From the NCBI GenBank assembly GCA_024225035.1, contig JAAEMX010000101.1, positions 1-37,114 of the forward strand: DNA of 37,114 nt. The letters are read 5' to 3'. The position numbers and the translations under genes are program-made. The notes under the pieces are model-generated. The model did not search any database, was not told the origin of the DNA, and saw only the letters and a program-made list of their open reading frames with translations. Of this stretch, positions 17,206 to 25,458 are shown piece by piece. Source of the DNA: Lentisphaerota bacterium. GTDB taxonomy: Bacteria; Verrucomicrobiota; Lentisphaeria; Victivallales; Victivallaceae. Every line of letters starts with the position of its first letter. Within the stretch, counting starts at the first letter, position 1.

Positions 17206-17346
17206 GGAAAGTTTAACTTTGAATGGAGCTACGGCTATCAAAAGCGCTTTGGTCTTCATTACGTGAATTACTCAACTCTAGAGCGCATCCCCAAAGCCAG
17301 CGCTAAATTCTATAATGAAGTAATAAAAAGCGGCAGCGTAGTTTAA
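17206..17346 (+). pseudogene. C-terminal remnant of a GH1 beta-glucosidase
   Basis: Starting two bases after the stop of the FYVE-finger gene, one frame reads [20 protein letters not shown] followed by [20 protein letters not shown] and a TAA at 17344-17346. This is the unmistakable end of family 1 glycosidases: the aglycone/glucose-binding (N)FEW-x-x-GY-x-KRFG motif, then RxPKxSAxxYxxVI. Only the last 46 residues remain, without start codon or catalytic domain. It keeps its stop and terminator, so the 5' part was lost or replaced. Confidence 0.8.
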
Positions 17347-17357
17347 AGCATTGAATT

Positions 17358-17400
17358 ATCTCAGAGAGAAGAATATTAATTTACTCCTCTCTGAGATGTT
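17358..17400 (+). terminator. Terminator after the GH1 remnant
   Basis: A perfect 11-bp stem, ATCTCAGAGAG (17358-17368) and CTCTCTGAGAT (17387-17397), loop of 18 bases, followed by GTTTTATATT. It lies 12 bases after the GH1 stop and so is the old terminator of that gene. It would now also end transcripts of the FYVE-finger gene. Confidence 0.75.
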
Positions 17401-17469
17401 TTATATTCAACACAAACAACTAAACCTGCTCAAATGTTGCTTAACTAAGAAATTTTCATCAGCAAGATT

Positions 17470-18192
17470 TTACAGCTTTGATGCCTTACACTGATCCTCC
17501 ATGGCCGCAGTAAAAGGGTGAACGGAAATATTACGCAAACTGTTCATTTGAGCTAATGCCTGATCTCTTGCCGCCAACACATCTGCACTACCTCGCCTGG
17601 CACAGCATACTCCCCACTTCTTACGATAATAAAGAATCCAGTGAGGGATCACATCCCTCATTTCTGCGGCAAGCTGATCGACTTTTGCTGTGCATGAGTC
17701 ATTAAAAACTAATTTCCGGTCAGGATGTTTTGGATGTGTCACTGTGACAGCTTTGCTCGGGCGTGAGTCAAAAAGAGTACAAGGTGAATCAGAGTTCAAC
17801 AATACTGCTGTATCGGGACGGTTTCCCATGACTTCAGCATAAACGAAGTACATACATTTCAGTAAAAAATCTTCTGCGTGCCCTCCCCTTTCATCGCCTC
17901 CCGCTGCAAAAAAATCACCTTGAAGTTTATCACTTAAGGCTCTTGTCATATGCCTTACCTGTTCTGGATTATCATGATAATTAACTCCTTGAAATTCAAG
18001 GGCCTTTGCCGCCACTTTGTGCATTACGTTTCCCACATATGGAGCACTTGTAAAAACATAGTAGTCGCTAACTACTTTATGTATAGCACCTCTTTCAAAA
18101 AACAAAATAGTCCACAGCTTTTTTCTTTGACTTTGAGTTATTCTGTAGATATAATTATACGCGTCATGAATATCTTTATATATAGCAATCAT
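17470..18192 (-). CDS. Deaminase-fold-like protein (HAE / SPC motifs)
   Basis: A 240-residue soluble protein, start supported by GAGGGG. It carries GGHAEDFLL (H105, E107), then 30 residues later LLNSDSPCTLFD (C138, D142) and FNDSCTAKVDQLA (C167). The order H-A-E, strand, S-P-C and a later Cys matches cytidine-deaminase-like folds, in which His and two Cys bind zinc and Glu is the catalytic acid. Several bacterial toxins of this superfamily have variant spacing in the second motif. No signal peptide, toxin pre-domain or immunity gene is obvious. It could act on nucleic acid, a nucleotide or a protein amide. Only gene on this strand for several kb. Fold call is by motif, not by alignment. Confidence 0.5.
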   Translation of the reverse strand: MIAIYKDIHDAYNYIYRITQSQRKKLWTILFFERGAIHKVVSDYYVFTSAPYVGNVMHKVAAKALEFQGVNYHDNPEQVRHMTRALSDKLQGDFFAAGGDERGGHAEDFLLKCMYFVYAEVMGNRPDTAVLLNSDSPCTLFDSRPSKAVTVTHPKHPDRKLVFNDSCTAKVDQLAAEMRDVIPHWILYYRKKWGVCCARRGSADVLAARDQALAQMNSLRNISVHPFTAAMEDQCKASKL

Positions 18193-18662
18193 TTTCTACC
18201 CCTCATCTAACAAAACAGAATGCTTAATTTTATTGCTGTTCTGTTTATTAAAAACTACCCTTTATTGTAACCTTCACTGAAAATATAATTTAACTACATA
18301 TTATGCTGTAAAATGAGTTTCTGCTGTATAACACTACTATCATTATTGGAAACAGAACTTCATAATCAAATCTATTAAATTAATTTTCACCTTCATCAAC
18401 TATATTAGTAAAATAAATTCTTATTTTGTTCATCTGAATAATAATTTTTCTCAAAATTTATCTCTTTCGGCAGTTATTTTCAATCTATTTACAGCTGGCA
18501 TTCAAAACACCATTATGGTATAAAATTATTAATCAGCCATAGTCAGCTATTTTTATTATGGCATTGGAGGAAGGCTTGATATTGCGAAGAGTAACTTTAA
18601 ATTAACTTTAGGACTAAATTGCTAAAAACCTGAAATTCTACCTAAAAAAAGGAGTTATGGAT
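18193..18662. other. Intergenic region of about 470 bases between divergent genes
   Basis: AT-rich, no gene seen. It must hold the promoters of the reverse-strand deaminase-like gene and the forward secreted protein. TATAAAAT (18519-18526) is a possible -10, without a good -35. AAAAAAAGGAG (18644-18654) is the ribosome-binding site for ATG 18663. Confidence 0.45.
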
Positions 18663-19934
18663 ATGAAAAAAACTGGTTTGTCCTTTTTGCTTCTTGCAAT
18701 GTCGTTGGTTCCAAACATGTTAATGGCAAATAGGCCTGATCAATTCACAACACAAAGTGATATTTTAGTGCCGCCTGCGATTGCTGAGAACGGCACCAGC
18801 TATATATTTATGGCAAAGCGTGCTGTAACAAAAGTGCCTTCCGTATTTGTCTCGCGTCAATTACGCAGTGGTGACTTTTCTAAGCCTGTATTTGCTTTCG
18901 ATTTGAATATTGTACCTGAGGGGCTTTCGGAGCATTTCAAAAACTTTAATCCATCAAAGCCAAGTCCAGGCTGGACAGGTTTCGAATCTCCAACTATTCA
19001 AAATAATATTATCGCCTTTGGAGGCACTCTTGAAAGCAGGCAGCGCGGGGTATTTTGTGCCCAAAAAGTAGCTGGAAAATGGCGCGCATTTCCACTCGCT
19101 CTTCAAGGTCAGGCCGACAAGAATGGAAATGTATTTCAGTATTTCAATTCCCCATATATAACTACTGGGCGCAAGGCCATTTTTTTAGCAACAATGGAAA
19201 AAGGCGGCAATAAAAATGACACTTATAACGCAATTTACTCATGCAAAATTCGTCGGTTTCTAAAGCCCTCCCCTCCTGAACTGCTTGCTGAAGCCAACGA
19301 ACAAATATTCAATTTTGATGATATATCTGTAGCTCAAATTAAGTTTGCGACTCGTGCTGATACTGATGCCGGAACTGAGGAAATGTTTATTTATGACGGT
19401 TCCGGTCAGCTTATTAAAACAGTTCCCAAAAGATACCGAGTGCTTGAAAGAGGAGGTGCTCCTGTAGAACTTGGCGGCCCAACATATTATGCCGATAAAA
19501 TCGCGTTTTTTGCGCATTCATTCGATAAAAATAATATATATATTTCGGCAATATACTGCAATGCCGGAGGAAATAAATTTTCAAAACCAATCGTCTATAC
19601 CGGAACGGAATATAAGATATCCGGAGTAGCCGGTTATACCACTTTTTCATACAAAGTATCCAACCCAACCCTGTTTCTCAAAGGCGACAAGGCAACTGTA
19701 GCATTCATGGGACATCCGAAACCAACTTCAAAGGCGAATGGAGTTTACCTTGCTGCAATTAAAGACGGCAAAGTTAAACTTAGTGCAATTGCAGTTCCAG
19801 ATCAGATTTTACCGCATTGCGGAAAAATAAAAGATGCCCAAACAGGCGCTGTAAGCTTAAGACACGGCAAAATTCCTGTCATGCTCACCTTAACAGACGG
19901 AACAGTGAAAATCGGCGTCATTAACGCCAATTAA
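18663..19934 (+). CDS. Secreted beta-propeller-like protein, function unknown
   Basis: A 423-residue protein with a clear signal peptide (MKKTGLSFLLLAMSLVPNML, cut near MA-NR). The mature part shows repeats of the type seen in beta-propellers: ESPTIQNNIIAFGG, GGPTYYADKIAFFAHS and NPTLFLKGDKATVAFMG, each at the start of a Gly- and aromatic-rich block. This resembles periplasmic or extracellular repeat proteins with about five to seven blades; no catalytic motif is visible. ATG 18663 is chosen over 18657 because GGAG is then 8 bases upstream and the signal peptide starts cleanly. A strong hairpin follows 17 bases after the stop. Confidence 0.65.
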   Translation: MKKTGLSFLLLAMSLVPNMLMANRPDQFTTQSDILVPPAIAENGTSYIFMAKRAVTKVPSVFVSRQLRSGDFSKPVFAFDLNIVPEGLSEHFKNFNPSKPSPGWTGFESPTIQNNIIAFGGTLESRQRGVFCAQKVAGKWRAFPLALQGQADKNGNVFQYFNSPYITTGRKAIFLATMEKGGNKNDTYNAIYSCKIRRFLKPSPPELLAEANEQIFNFDDISVAQIKFATRADTDAGTEEMFIYDGSGQLIKTVPKRYRVLERGGAPVELGGPTYYADKIAFFAHSFDKNNIYISAIYCNAGGNKFSKPIVYTGTEYKISGVAGYTTFSYKVSNPTLFLKGDKATVAFMGHPKPTSKANGVYLAAIKDGKVKLSAIAVPDQILPHCGKIKDAQTGAVSLRHGKIPVMLTLTDGTVKIGVINAN

Positions 19935-19951
19935 TCATCTTTATAAATATG

Positions 19952-19980
19952 CAGCTGGACTTTCTGAAAAAGTCCAGCTG
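19952..19980 (+). terminator. Hairpin after the beta-propeller-like gene
   Basis: A perfect 12-bp stem, CAGCTGGACTTT (19952-19963) and AAAGTCCAGCTG (19969-19980), with a 5-base loop. No T run follows on the + strand, so it may act as a weak terminator or stabilise the 3' end of the message. Confidence 0.6.
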
Positions 19981-20138
19981 GGTATATAAACTATCTGTTT
20001 ACAAATTTTCTCAAAAAATAGGCAATTTCACACGTTAATGCAGGATATACCCAACCTAGTATAAAAGCAGTAAACAGAGCAGGAGAAACGCTGTGTGTAC
20101 ACAAAGTGTATAAGCAAATCAAACACCCTGCTGACAAT

Positions 20139-20176
20139 AAAAAAATCCCTGGATACCTTGGTTTGGTACTCAGGGA
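20139..20176 (-). terminator. Terminator of the L,D-transpeptidase gene
   Basis: On the reverse strand TCCCTGAGTACC (20176-20165) pairs with GGTATCCAGGGA (20157-20146), with two mismatched pairs, and is followed by TTTTTTT (20145-20139). It starts 33 bases after the stop of the gene at 20209, a classic Rho-independent terminator. Confidence 0.8.
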
Positions 20177-20208
20177 GTATAAGTTTTAAATCAGTTGGCT
20201 TTAAGCTT

Positions 20209-20778
20209 TTAAAGTAAGGGTTCTTTGATGTCTTCGTATTTTATGTCGACTATTGTGCCTACAGTAACTGCGTCGAACAGCTCGATAACATCTCTGTTGC
20301 ACATGCGAATACAGCCATGTGAAGCTCTTTCTCCAATCAAGCCTTCTTCGGGCGTGCCATGAATATATATATACCTCTCAAAGGAATTGTCATTAACTTT
20401 CTTTTCTAAGCCTTTCAGCCACATTATTCTTGTTAGCACTCTATCATCATCTATCGCAATCCGGTTTGTGTAAATCAAAGAAATTTTACCGGTGTTTATC
20501 CGACATTTAAATATTGTGCCAAGAGGAGCCCCATTACCGATTTTCTTTGCTACTTCAAGTTTTCCAATCGGGGTCTTATTGCTGCCGAACTTATTTCCTA
20601 TTCCAAATTTTGAACTTGAAATCGGGTAAATTTTTACAATGTGTCCATTTGTATTATCCAGCAAATATAGTTTCTGCTTCCTCAAGCTTATTGCTATTCT
20701 GTAAGCACTATTTTCAGTAAATGAATAACAGCCCAGAGCACAAATCATTATAAACAATAGAAAAAATAATTTTCTCAT
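20209..20778 (-). CDS. L,D-transpeptidase (YkuD domain), exported
   Basis: A 189-residue protein. An N-terminal hydrophobic segment (MRKLFFLLFIMICALGCYSF) is a signal peptide, perhaps lipoprotein-like at ALGC though the -3 position is not ideal. The YkuD domain follows: YRIAISLRKQKLYLLD, SSKFGIGNKFGSNKTPIG, YIYIHGTPEEG and the catalytic SHGCIRMCNRD with its essential Cys. These enzymes make 3-3 peptidoglycan cross-links or attach proteins to peptidoglycan in the periplasm. ATG 20778 is chosen because GGAG is 6 bases upstream; a GTG at 20790 would only add four residues before the signal peptide. Stands alone between hairpins. Confidence 0.92.
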   Translation of the reverse strand: MRKLFFLLFIMICALGCYSFTENSAYRIAISLRKQKLYLLDNTNGHIVKIYPISSSKFGIGNKFGSNKTPIGKLEVAKKIGNGAPLGTIFKCRINTGKISLIYTNRIAIDDDRVLTRIMWLKGLEKKVNDNSFERYIYIHGTPEEGLIGERASHGCIRMCNRDVIELFDAVTVGTIVDIKYEDIKEPLL

Positions 20779-21296
20779 CAAATACTCCACAAGTTAAACA
20801 TAAAAAATATAAATATTCTAATAATACCTTTTCCTCCAAAGCGGTAAACAGTAGAACAAATCTAGCTATAAATCTTAGAAAAACAAGGCCAGCAACTTAG
20901 AACATACGAATATTCCTTCGAGCTTATGCCATCATAAAAATAATGAGACATTTATGCACAAATCCACCTCAAGTTTTTTGCAAAAAACACTGGAGAGAGT
21001 TGAACAAAATAAAGTTTTTTAATGACTTTATATGTTTAGGCGAGTTCACAGCGACTAGCGTTTTTGGGTATTATCTTTTAGAATCAAACTCAGCTTTTAC
21101 CATTATGTCTTGCCATTATTTAATTTCTTAGAATGACCTGGTCTTACAAGTTCAAACCGCGCTTGGCGATTAATGGCTTCAGCAAATTTCTTCAATAATT
21201 ACTTTATTATTGCACAAATTCTTGTCTGCTGCCGACACGGAATAATGAAGAGTATTTTCAGAAGCTTCATTTTGAGATTGAGTACCATTAAATGTT
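20779..21296. other. 518-base region without a supported gene
   Basis: AT-rich between divergent genes. A 62-codon ORF at 20943 lacks a ribosome-binding site and protein-like composition, and I do not call it. No RNA gene or hairpin worth naming was seen. Confidence 0.45.
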
Positions 21297-22553
21297 TTGA
21301 ACAAGTCAAAACATCATTTACAAAACAACATATTTAGTAGAGATTACAACATACCGAAAAAGACTTCATTTTTTCAAGATCAACTAAGGCTAATCAGTTT
21401 AGAACTTGGTATTGAAACTATTAGAAAAAGCCAAAATCAATTAAACATTTCAAAACAAAAACATGACATGCGCTTGATAAGCAGAATTGGTTTAAAAAAG
21501 AAACTGTTTCTTTTGCAAGGACAAGCAATAGGCTCAATGAAACCATTATCCAATGAAGATAAGGATATTCAGTTTTATTGCCCCGTCAGGAGAATATTTG
21601 AATCGTATCTTTGTCTAGAAACCATCAGATGCCAGCCGTATTGTGCTGAAAAAGAGAATTATGCTGCAACTTATTACGAATTGCTATGCCAATATGCGGC
21701 TAAGCACATAGGCGTTCCTGCTAAAGTAGAGCTGGACCAAAAACTTGAATTCTTTTTTAACGGCAACAGAGCCAATGTTACTCAGCAGTTTAATAACTAT
21801 GATCTGGAATTCTTTTACATCGCCAATAATTTGAAAGAACACGCGCAACACTTTAAGGTAGAGTCTCACTTAAAAACTCTAGAGCACCTGATCAAAGCCG
21901 CTTATGTACATAAGGCTGTTATAAAGCATATAAAATTCGGCGAAAACCTTTATAAACAAGGATATTTCATCCCGGCAAACCGGGGTAGAACCAAAAAAGA
22001 GGGACTTCTCAATTCGCAATACCGAGGGATAATAACTACGGCTCCTTATCATAATGACTTCTATATGCCGCCAAATAAAAACCTGAGTTTTTTCGGACCT
22101 TTTGTCAGCAAGGCAACAGACTGCAGCAGGCCGGTTCATAAAAGCATGTGGTGTGATGATCTTTCCCGGGGGATGGTCCATCCTTTTGTTAATTCGATTT
22201 CAGGATTCATGATAATGTTTTTAAAGTCATTCATAACTCTCTGGCTGCCAGCCGCAAGTCCTTTAAGAAAGGCAAAGGAAGAAACTGTTTTGTGGCTTTT
22301 CAGAAACTTCATTTCACTTGTTGTGGCTTTCTTTGGCGGACATTCAATTTATGAGATGTCAAGGGTTATCGGCCTGGACGAGATCAAAAGCACACTAAAA
22401 CTTAATGTATCTGATATCTCGATATTTCTGAAAGATAACCTTCCAGCGTTTGATAAAGCCCTTTACGAAGCAATAATTTTCAGTAAATCTTATAGAAGCA
22501 GAATAAATCTAAACAATGCTTTCACGTCCAAATATAAACCCGTTTATCAATAA
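21297..22553 (+). CDS. Unrecognised 418-residue protein, effector-like
   Basis: No family recognised. The start is uncertain: TTG 21297 has only a weak upstream purine stretch, and the first in-frame ATG is 57 codons in. The N-terminal 70 residues are polar and basic with many Lys and Gln. The middle (about 95-280) is helical and mixed. Near the C-terminus a conserved-looking GMVHPFVNSISG (H295) precedes two hydrophobic helices (about 300-325 and 335-358, the second ending FFGGHSIYEMSRVIG). It has no signal peptide. The size, AT-rich orphan nature and neighbours suggest the same class as the FYVE and ankyrin proteins of this region. It is followed by a gene remnant at 22786. Confidence 0.6.
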   Translation: MNKSKHHLQNNIFSRDYNIPKKTSFFQDQLRLISLELGIETIRKSQNQLNISKQKHDMRLISRIGLKKKLFLLQGQAIGSMKPLSNEDKDIQFYCPVRRIFESYLCLETIRCQPYCAEKENYAATYYELLCQYAAKHIGVPAKVELDQKLEFFFNGNRANVTQQFNNYDLEFFYIANNLKEHAQHFKVESHLKTLEHLIKAAYVHKAVIKHIKFGENLYKQGYFIPANRGRTKKEGLLNSQYRGIITTAPYHNDFYMPPNKNLSFFGPFVSKATDCSRPVHKSMWCDDLSRGMVHPFVNSISGFMIMFLKSFITLWLPAASPLRKAKEETVLWLFRNFISLVVAFFGGHSIYEMSRVIGLDEIKSTLKLNVSDISIFLKDNLPAFDKALYEAIIFSKSYRSRINLNNAFTSKYKPVYQ

Positions 22554-22785
22554 AAGATCAATTATAGTTTTGACTTTTTTAGTTTAACTCCAGAAATATT
22601 GCGGGGGACTATCCCTCGCAATTTTGACTTATACAAAACCAAGGGCAGTTTACGGGAGAACAGGTATCCACAAACAAGTTACAGTAAGGAGGAACTAAGA
22701 AACTGTTTAAATAAACTTCTATGTGTGGTTCTTTGCGGAACTCAACGCCCTGCACTACAAATTTAGCGTATGTAGATTCCTATAA

Positions 22786-22983
22786 CCTGCAGAATTAATC
22801 AAGATTGAAAGTAAATTCCACGGAATGGGAATTCGCTGGGGAACAGACTACGGACAAGCAAAAGAAAAGAATGTTAAATATTTTCTCCGCTGGGAAACTC
22901 TCGACAGAAATCGTGATTTACCACGCAAAGGACCAGTACCAGACAGCAGCAGTCTGGCACTCTATAAAATTAGTTATAAATAA
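22786..22983 (+). pseudogene. C-terminal remnant of a BNR/sialidase-like protein
   Basis: One frame reads FHGMGIRWGTDYGQAKEKN, then VKYFLRWETLDRNRDLPRKG, PVPDSSSLALYKISYK and a stop at 22981-22983. The LRWETL-x-x-NRD-x-PR-x-GP-x-P pattern is what I know from the end of BNR_4-type propeller proteins of polysaccharide degradation loci. No start codon or earlier blades remain; upstream in the same frame is a stop at 22783. An overlapping TTG-started ORF at 22805 is a shadow. 22554-22785 holds nothing else that I recognise. Family name is tentative; remnant status is better supported. Confidence 0.55.
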
Positions 22984-23005
22984 TATTTTTTAAACAGCTT
23001 TAGCT

Positions 23006-23045
23006 AAAATATACGCCATCTATAAATGATAGCGTGTATTTTATT
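23006..23045 (+). terminator. Terminator after the BNR-like remnant
   Basis: A 15-bp stem with G-U pairs, AAAATATACGCCATC (23006-23020) and GATAGCGTGTATTTT (23028-23042), with a 7-base loop, running into T-rich sequence. It lies 22 bases after the remnant's stop and so was probably its terminator. The bases from 23046 to the next ATG at 23280 are AT-rich and hold only that gene's leader (GAGGA before the ATG). Confidence 0.7.
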
Positions 23046-23279
23046 ATAATCTTTCATTTTATAAAAATTTAATCATATAACCATCAAGGCTTTCGTCTAT
23101 TTGCAAACGCATTATTGGCACTCGTCATTCATAGTAATATTTAATATATAAATATATTTAAAAGACTTGAATTATTGCTAACCGATGTTAACATCTAGCT
23201 AGCTGATTTATTGCGAAGGGGTCATTTAAAACACGCGTTATAAACTATATATCGTACGCAATAATTGAGGATAAATTAA

Positions 23280-25394
23280 ATGCCCAAACAAAAAGATCCT
23301 TATACTCTCGTGCAAGAAAATATTAAAGATCTGACTGAAAACTGCCCCGAATTTAAAAATTATTCAAATATCCTTGGAGAAGGAGGCTTATGTAATGGCC
23401 TTGTAAACTCATGGGGACTTGCAATATTATCTGATGACATACAGACATTTTATAACAGAATAGTGATTCTTACACTTGATTACGAAGATATCCATGAATA
23501 TAACAACACTGTAATCTGCAAAACTGTACACGGTTTTAATGAACTAATGAAAAAATTGAATATTCCAGTCAAAAAAGGCTGCAAATTAAGTGATATAATG
23601 AACGCGGTACTCAAACGAGTAAAGAAACCTTATTCAAACCACAATAAATTGGTTCACGGTTATTTGAGAAATGCACAGAAATCCTGCTCTATTGGCAACA
23701 TGACTCAAAATATTCCAAATGGCATTTACTGTTATGCCTCCGATTTAATAGAACCAAGTTTGCTGCTAAATGATAAAAATCAATTTTTACAATTGCTTCT
23801 TTCTATCAGAGGCTTTCTGGACAGGATGTCATTACTGCACAGTCCTGTAAGTTGTCACCTGGGTTTAGAAGACTGGTGTTCTTTCGACCAAAGTGCTGTT
23901 CTGGCATCGAATCTTTTATATGAAACCCCAAGTGGTGCACAAGGCATAAAAAGAGTATTACATAAAGTTTTTTATGGTGATAAAAACGACTATAGGTTAC
24001 TTATTAAAGGTATAGTTCAAGCTTTTAGTAAATCAAATTATAAAGTATACCTTACTATTGGCTCAGAAAGTCATTGTACCGGTCTATATATGGGTAGAAA
24101 TAAAGTAAGGCTCTTTAATCCTAATAACCTTTTTTATGGGAAATTCTTACGCTCCTTCTTGAAGTCAAAAACTCGCGAAATTGCCAATGACATTTTTGAT
24201 AGTCATTACTCACAAACAGATTTTAACTACATTTCTGATAAATGCATACGTGGCTTGGCAACTCACATTAAAGTATTTGTTAAACCTACTCAAGCAACCC
24301 ATACTTTCCAAGGCGTTGATAATTATTATACCGATAGGATAAGATGTAATAATACTAAAAAATCTCTCATAAATGAATTAGAATCAATAACAAAAATATT
24401 TGGAGAGAAAAAGGGCAAACAAGTTTTACCGCCTATAAACAAACGCATAAATAGAGCAAATTTTACAATAAATCAACTAAGAAATATATATTCTTGTAAT
24501 AATTTATGTAATTTTCTCGAAGAAGAAAGGTGGTTGCTTTTAGGAGAAAAACCTACCAACTTAAAATTTCGACACTATAAAAACAATAAAGTAAAAAAAG
24601 TAAAAAATCATACACAATACTCAGATTTCACATCTGATAAATACTATGCTATTTTGGATAAATATATACTTAAATTAAATCAATTGAAATACAGTTCCGA
24701 GCTTAACAATATTGACTGCATGCTAAAAGATCAAATTAATTTTGTAATTAAGAAATTCAATGTTCTAAGGACACGTCATATACTGCTTGCATGTAAAGTA
24801 GGAAATACTTATATTGTTGAGAGGCTATTAAGTGAAATGGGAAAGGACCTCAAATATTATCTTCATTATGATAAATTATTTAAATATGCTATACTTTCAG
24901 GAAATACTGATATAATTAACCTTTTGATTAAAGCCGGCATGGACATTAATAATTCCCGGCTAGACAATCGACCACCTTTAAAAGTAGCGATAATACTTGG
25001 GGGTGAAACAATGATAAAATACATGCTAGAAAGAGGAGCTGATCCATATTGTCATACTGATATCCTTAGGCCATCTGCTCTTTTTTATGCATGTTATATA
25101 GGTAATATGCCTGCAGTTAAAGCCCTTGTTGATGTATGTAATCTAAATCAAAAAAACATATTAAATCAGAGACCTATAGATTACGCCAAAAAGAGTGATG
25201 AAGTTGAAATAGAGAAATTCTTGTCAGATAGGATGAAATCTAAAGGTTTAAATATTTCCAGAAAATGTCCTGTAGATTACAACAGAATAATTAGTCCATT
25301 AAAAAAAGATAAATCCTTATCAAATAAGGAAAATCTACCATCTCCCATCTGCACCCATGGATTTGACTACTGCTCCATGTGTAAAAAGTACTGA
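23280..25394 (+). CDS. C58/YopT-like Cys/His domain plus ankyrin repeats
   Basis: A 704-residue soluble protein. Near the N-terminus GEGGLCNGLVNSWGLAI (C38) matches the catalytic-Cys motif of C58 (YopT/AvrPphB-like) proteases, G-x-C-x-G-L-x-x-x-W. At 261-283 SESHCTGLYMGRNKVRLFNP supplies the His (H265) and the F-D-P-N-like end, here FNPN with Asn280 in place of the catalytic Asp. Residues about 496-650 form four to five ankyrin repeats (TDIINLLIKAGMDIN, ETMIKYMLERGADPY, GNMPAVKALVDV). The extreme C-terminus CTHGFDYCSMCKKY could be a small zinc knuckle (C691, H693, C698, C701). Cysteine protease plus ankyrin is the layout of effectors injected into eukaryotic cells. Asn for Asp leaves activity open. 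No secretion signal. Confidence 0.65.
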   Translation: MPKQKDPYTLVQENIKDLTENCPEFKNYSNILGEGGLCNGLVNSWGLAILSDDIQTFYNRIVILTLDYEDIHEYNNTVICKTVHGFNELMKKLNIPVKKGCKLSDIMNAVLKRVKKPYSNHNKLVHGYLRNAQKSCSIGNMTQNIPNGIYCYASDLIEPSLLLNDKNQFLQLLLSIRGFLDRMSLLHSPVSCHLGLEDWCSFDQSAVLASNLLYETPSGAQGIKRVLHKVFYGDKNDYRLLIKGIVQAFSKSNYKVYLTIGSESHCTGLYMGRNKVRLFNPNNLFYGKFLRSFLKSKTREIANDIFDSHYSQTDFNYISDKCIRGLATHIKVFVKPTQATHTFQGVDNYYTDRIRCNNTKKSLINELESITKIFGEKKGKQVLPPINKRINRANFTINQLRNIYSCNNLCNFLEEERWLLLGEKPTNLKFRHYKNNKVKKVKNHTQYSDFTSDKYYAILDKYILKLNQLKYSSELNNIDCMLKDQINFVIKKFNVLRTRHILLACKVGNTYIVERLLSEMGKDLKYYLHYDKLFKYAILSGNTDIINLLIKAGMDINNSRLDNRPPLKVAIILGGETMIKYMLERGADPYCHTDILRPSALFYACYIGNMPAVKALVDVCNLNQKNILNQRPIDYAKKSDEVEIEKFLSDRMKSKGLNISRKCPVDYNRIISPLKKDKSLSNKENLPSPICTHGFDYCSMCKKY

Positions 25395-25425
25395 AGTAAT
25401 TAACGTTCGCATAGCTGTCAAGTAT

Positions 25426-25458
25426 TCCCCCTTTTATACCAACAAACAAAAGGGGGGA
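25426..25458. terminator. Bidirectional terminator hairpin
   Basis: A perfect 9-bp stem, CCCCCTTTT (25427-25435) and AAAAGGGGG (25448-25456), extended by flanking T/A bases, with a 12-base loop. It lies 32 bases after the ankyrin gene on the + strand, and directly after the stop (TAA, 25461-25459) of the reverse-strand dehydrogenase remnant, so it can end transcripts from both sides. Confidence 0.75.

Noticed and set aside
20943..21131. 62-codon forward ORF in the intergenic region
   Set aside because: No ribosome-binding site, no domain, and composition like translated AT-rich noncoding DNA.
22805..22993. 62-codon forward ORF starting with TTG
   Set aside because: It overlaps the BNR-like remnant in another frame; the remnant frame has the recognisable LRWETL-NRD pattern and this one does not.
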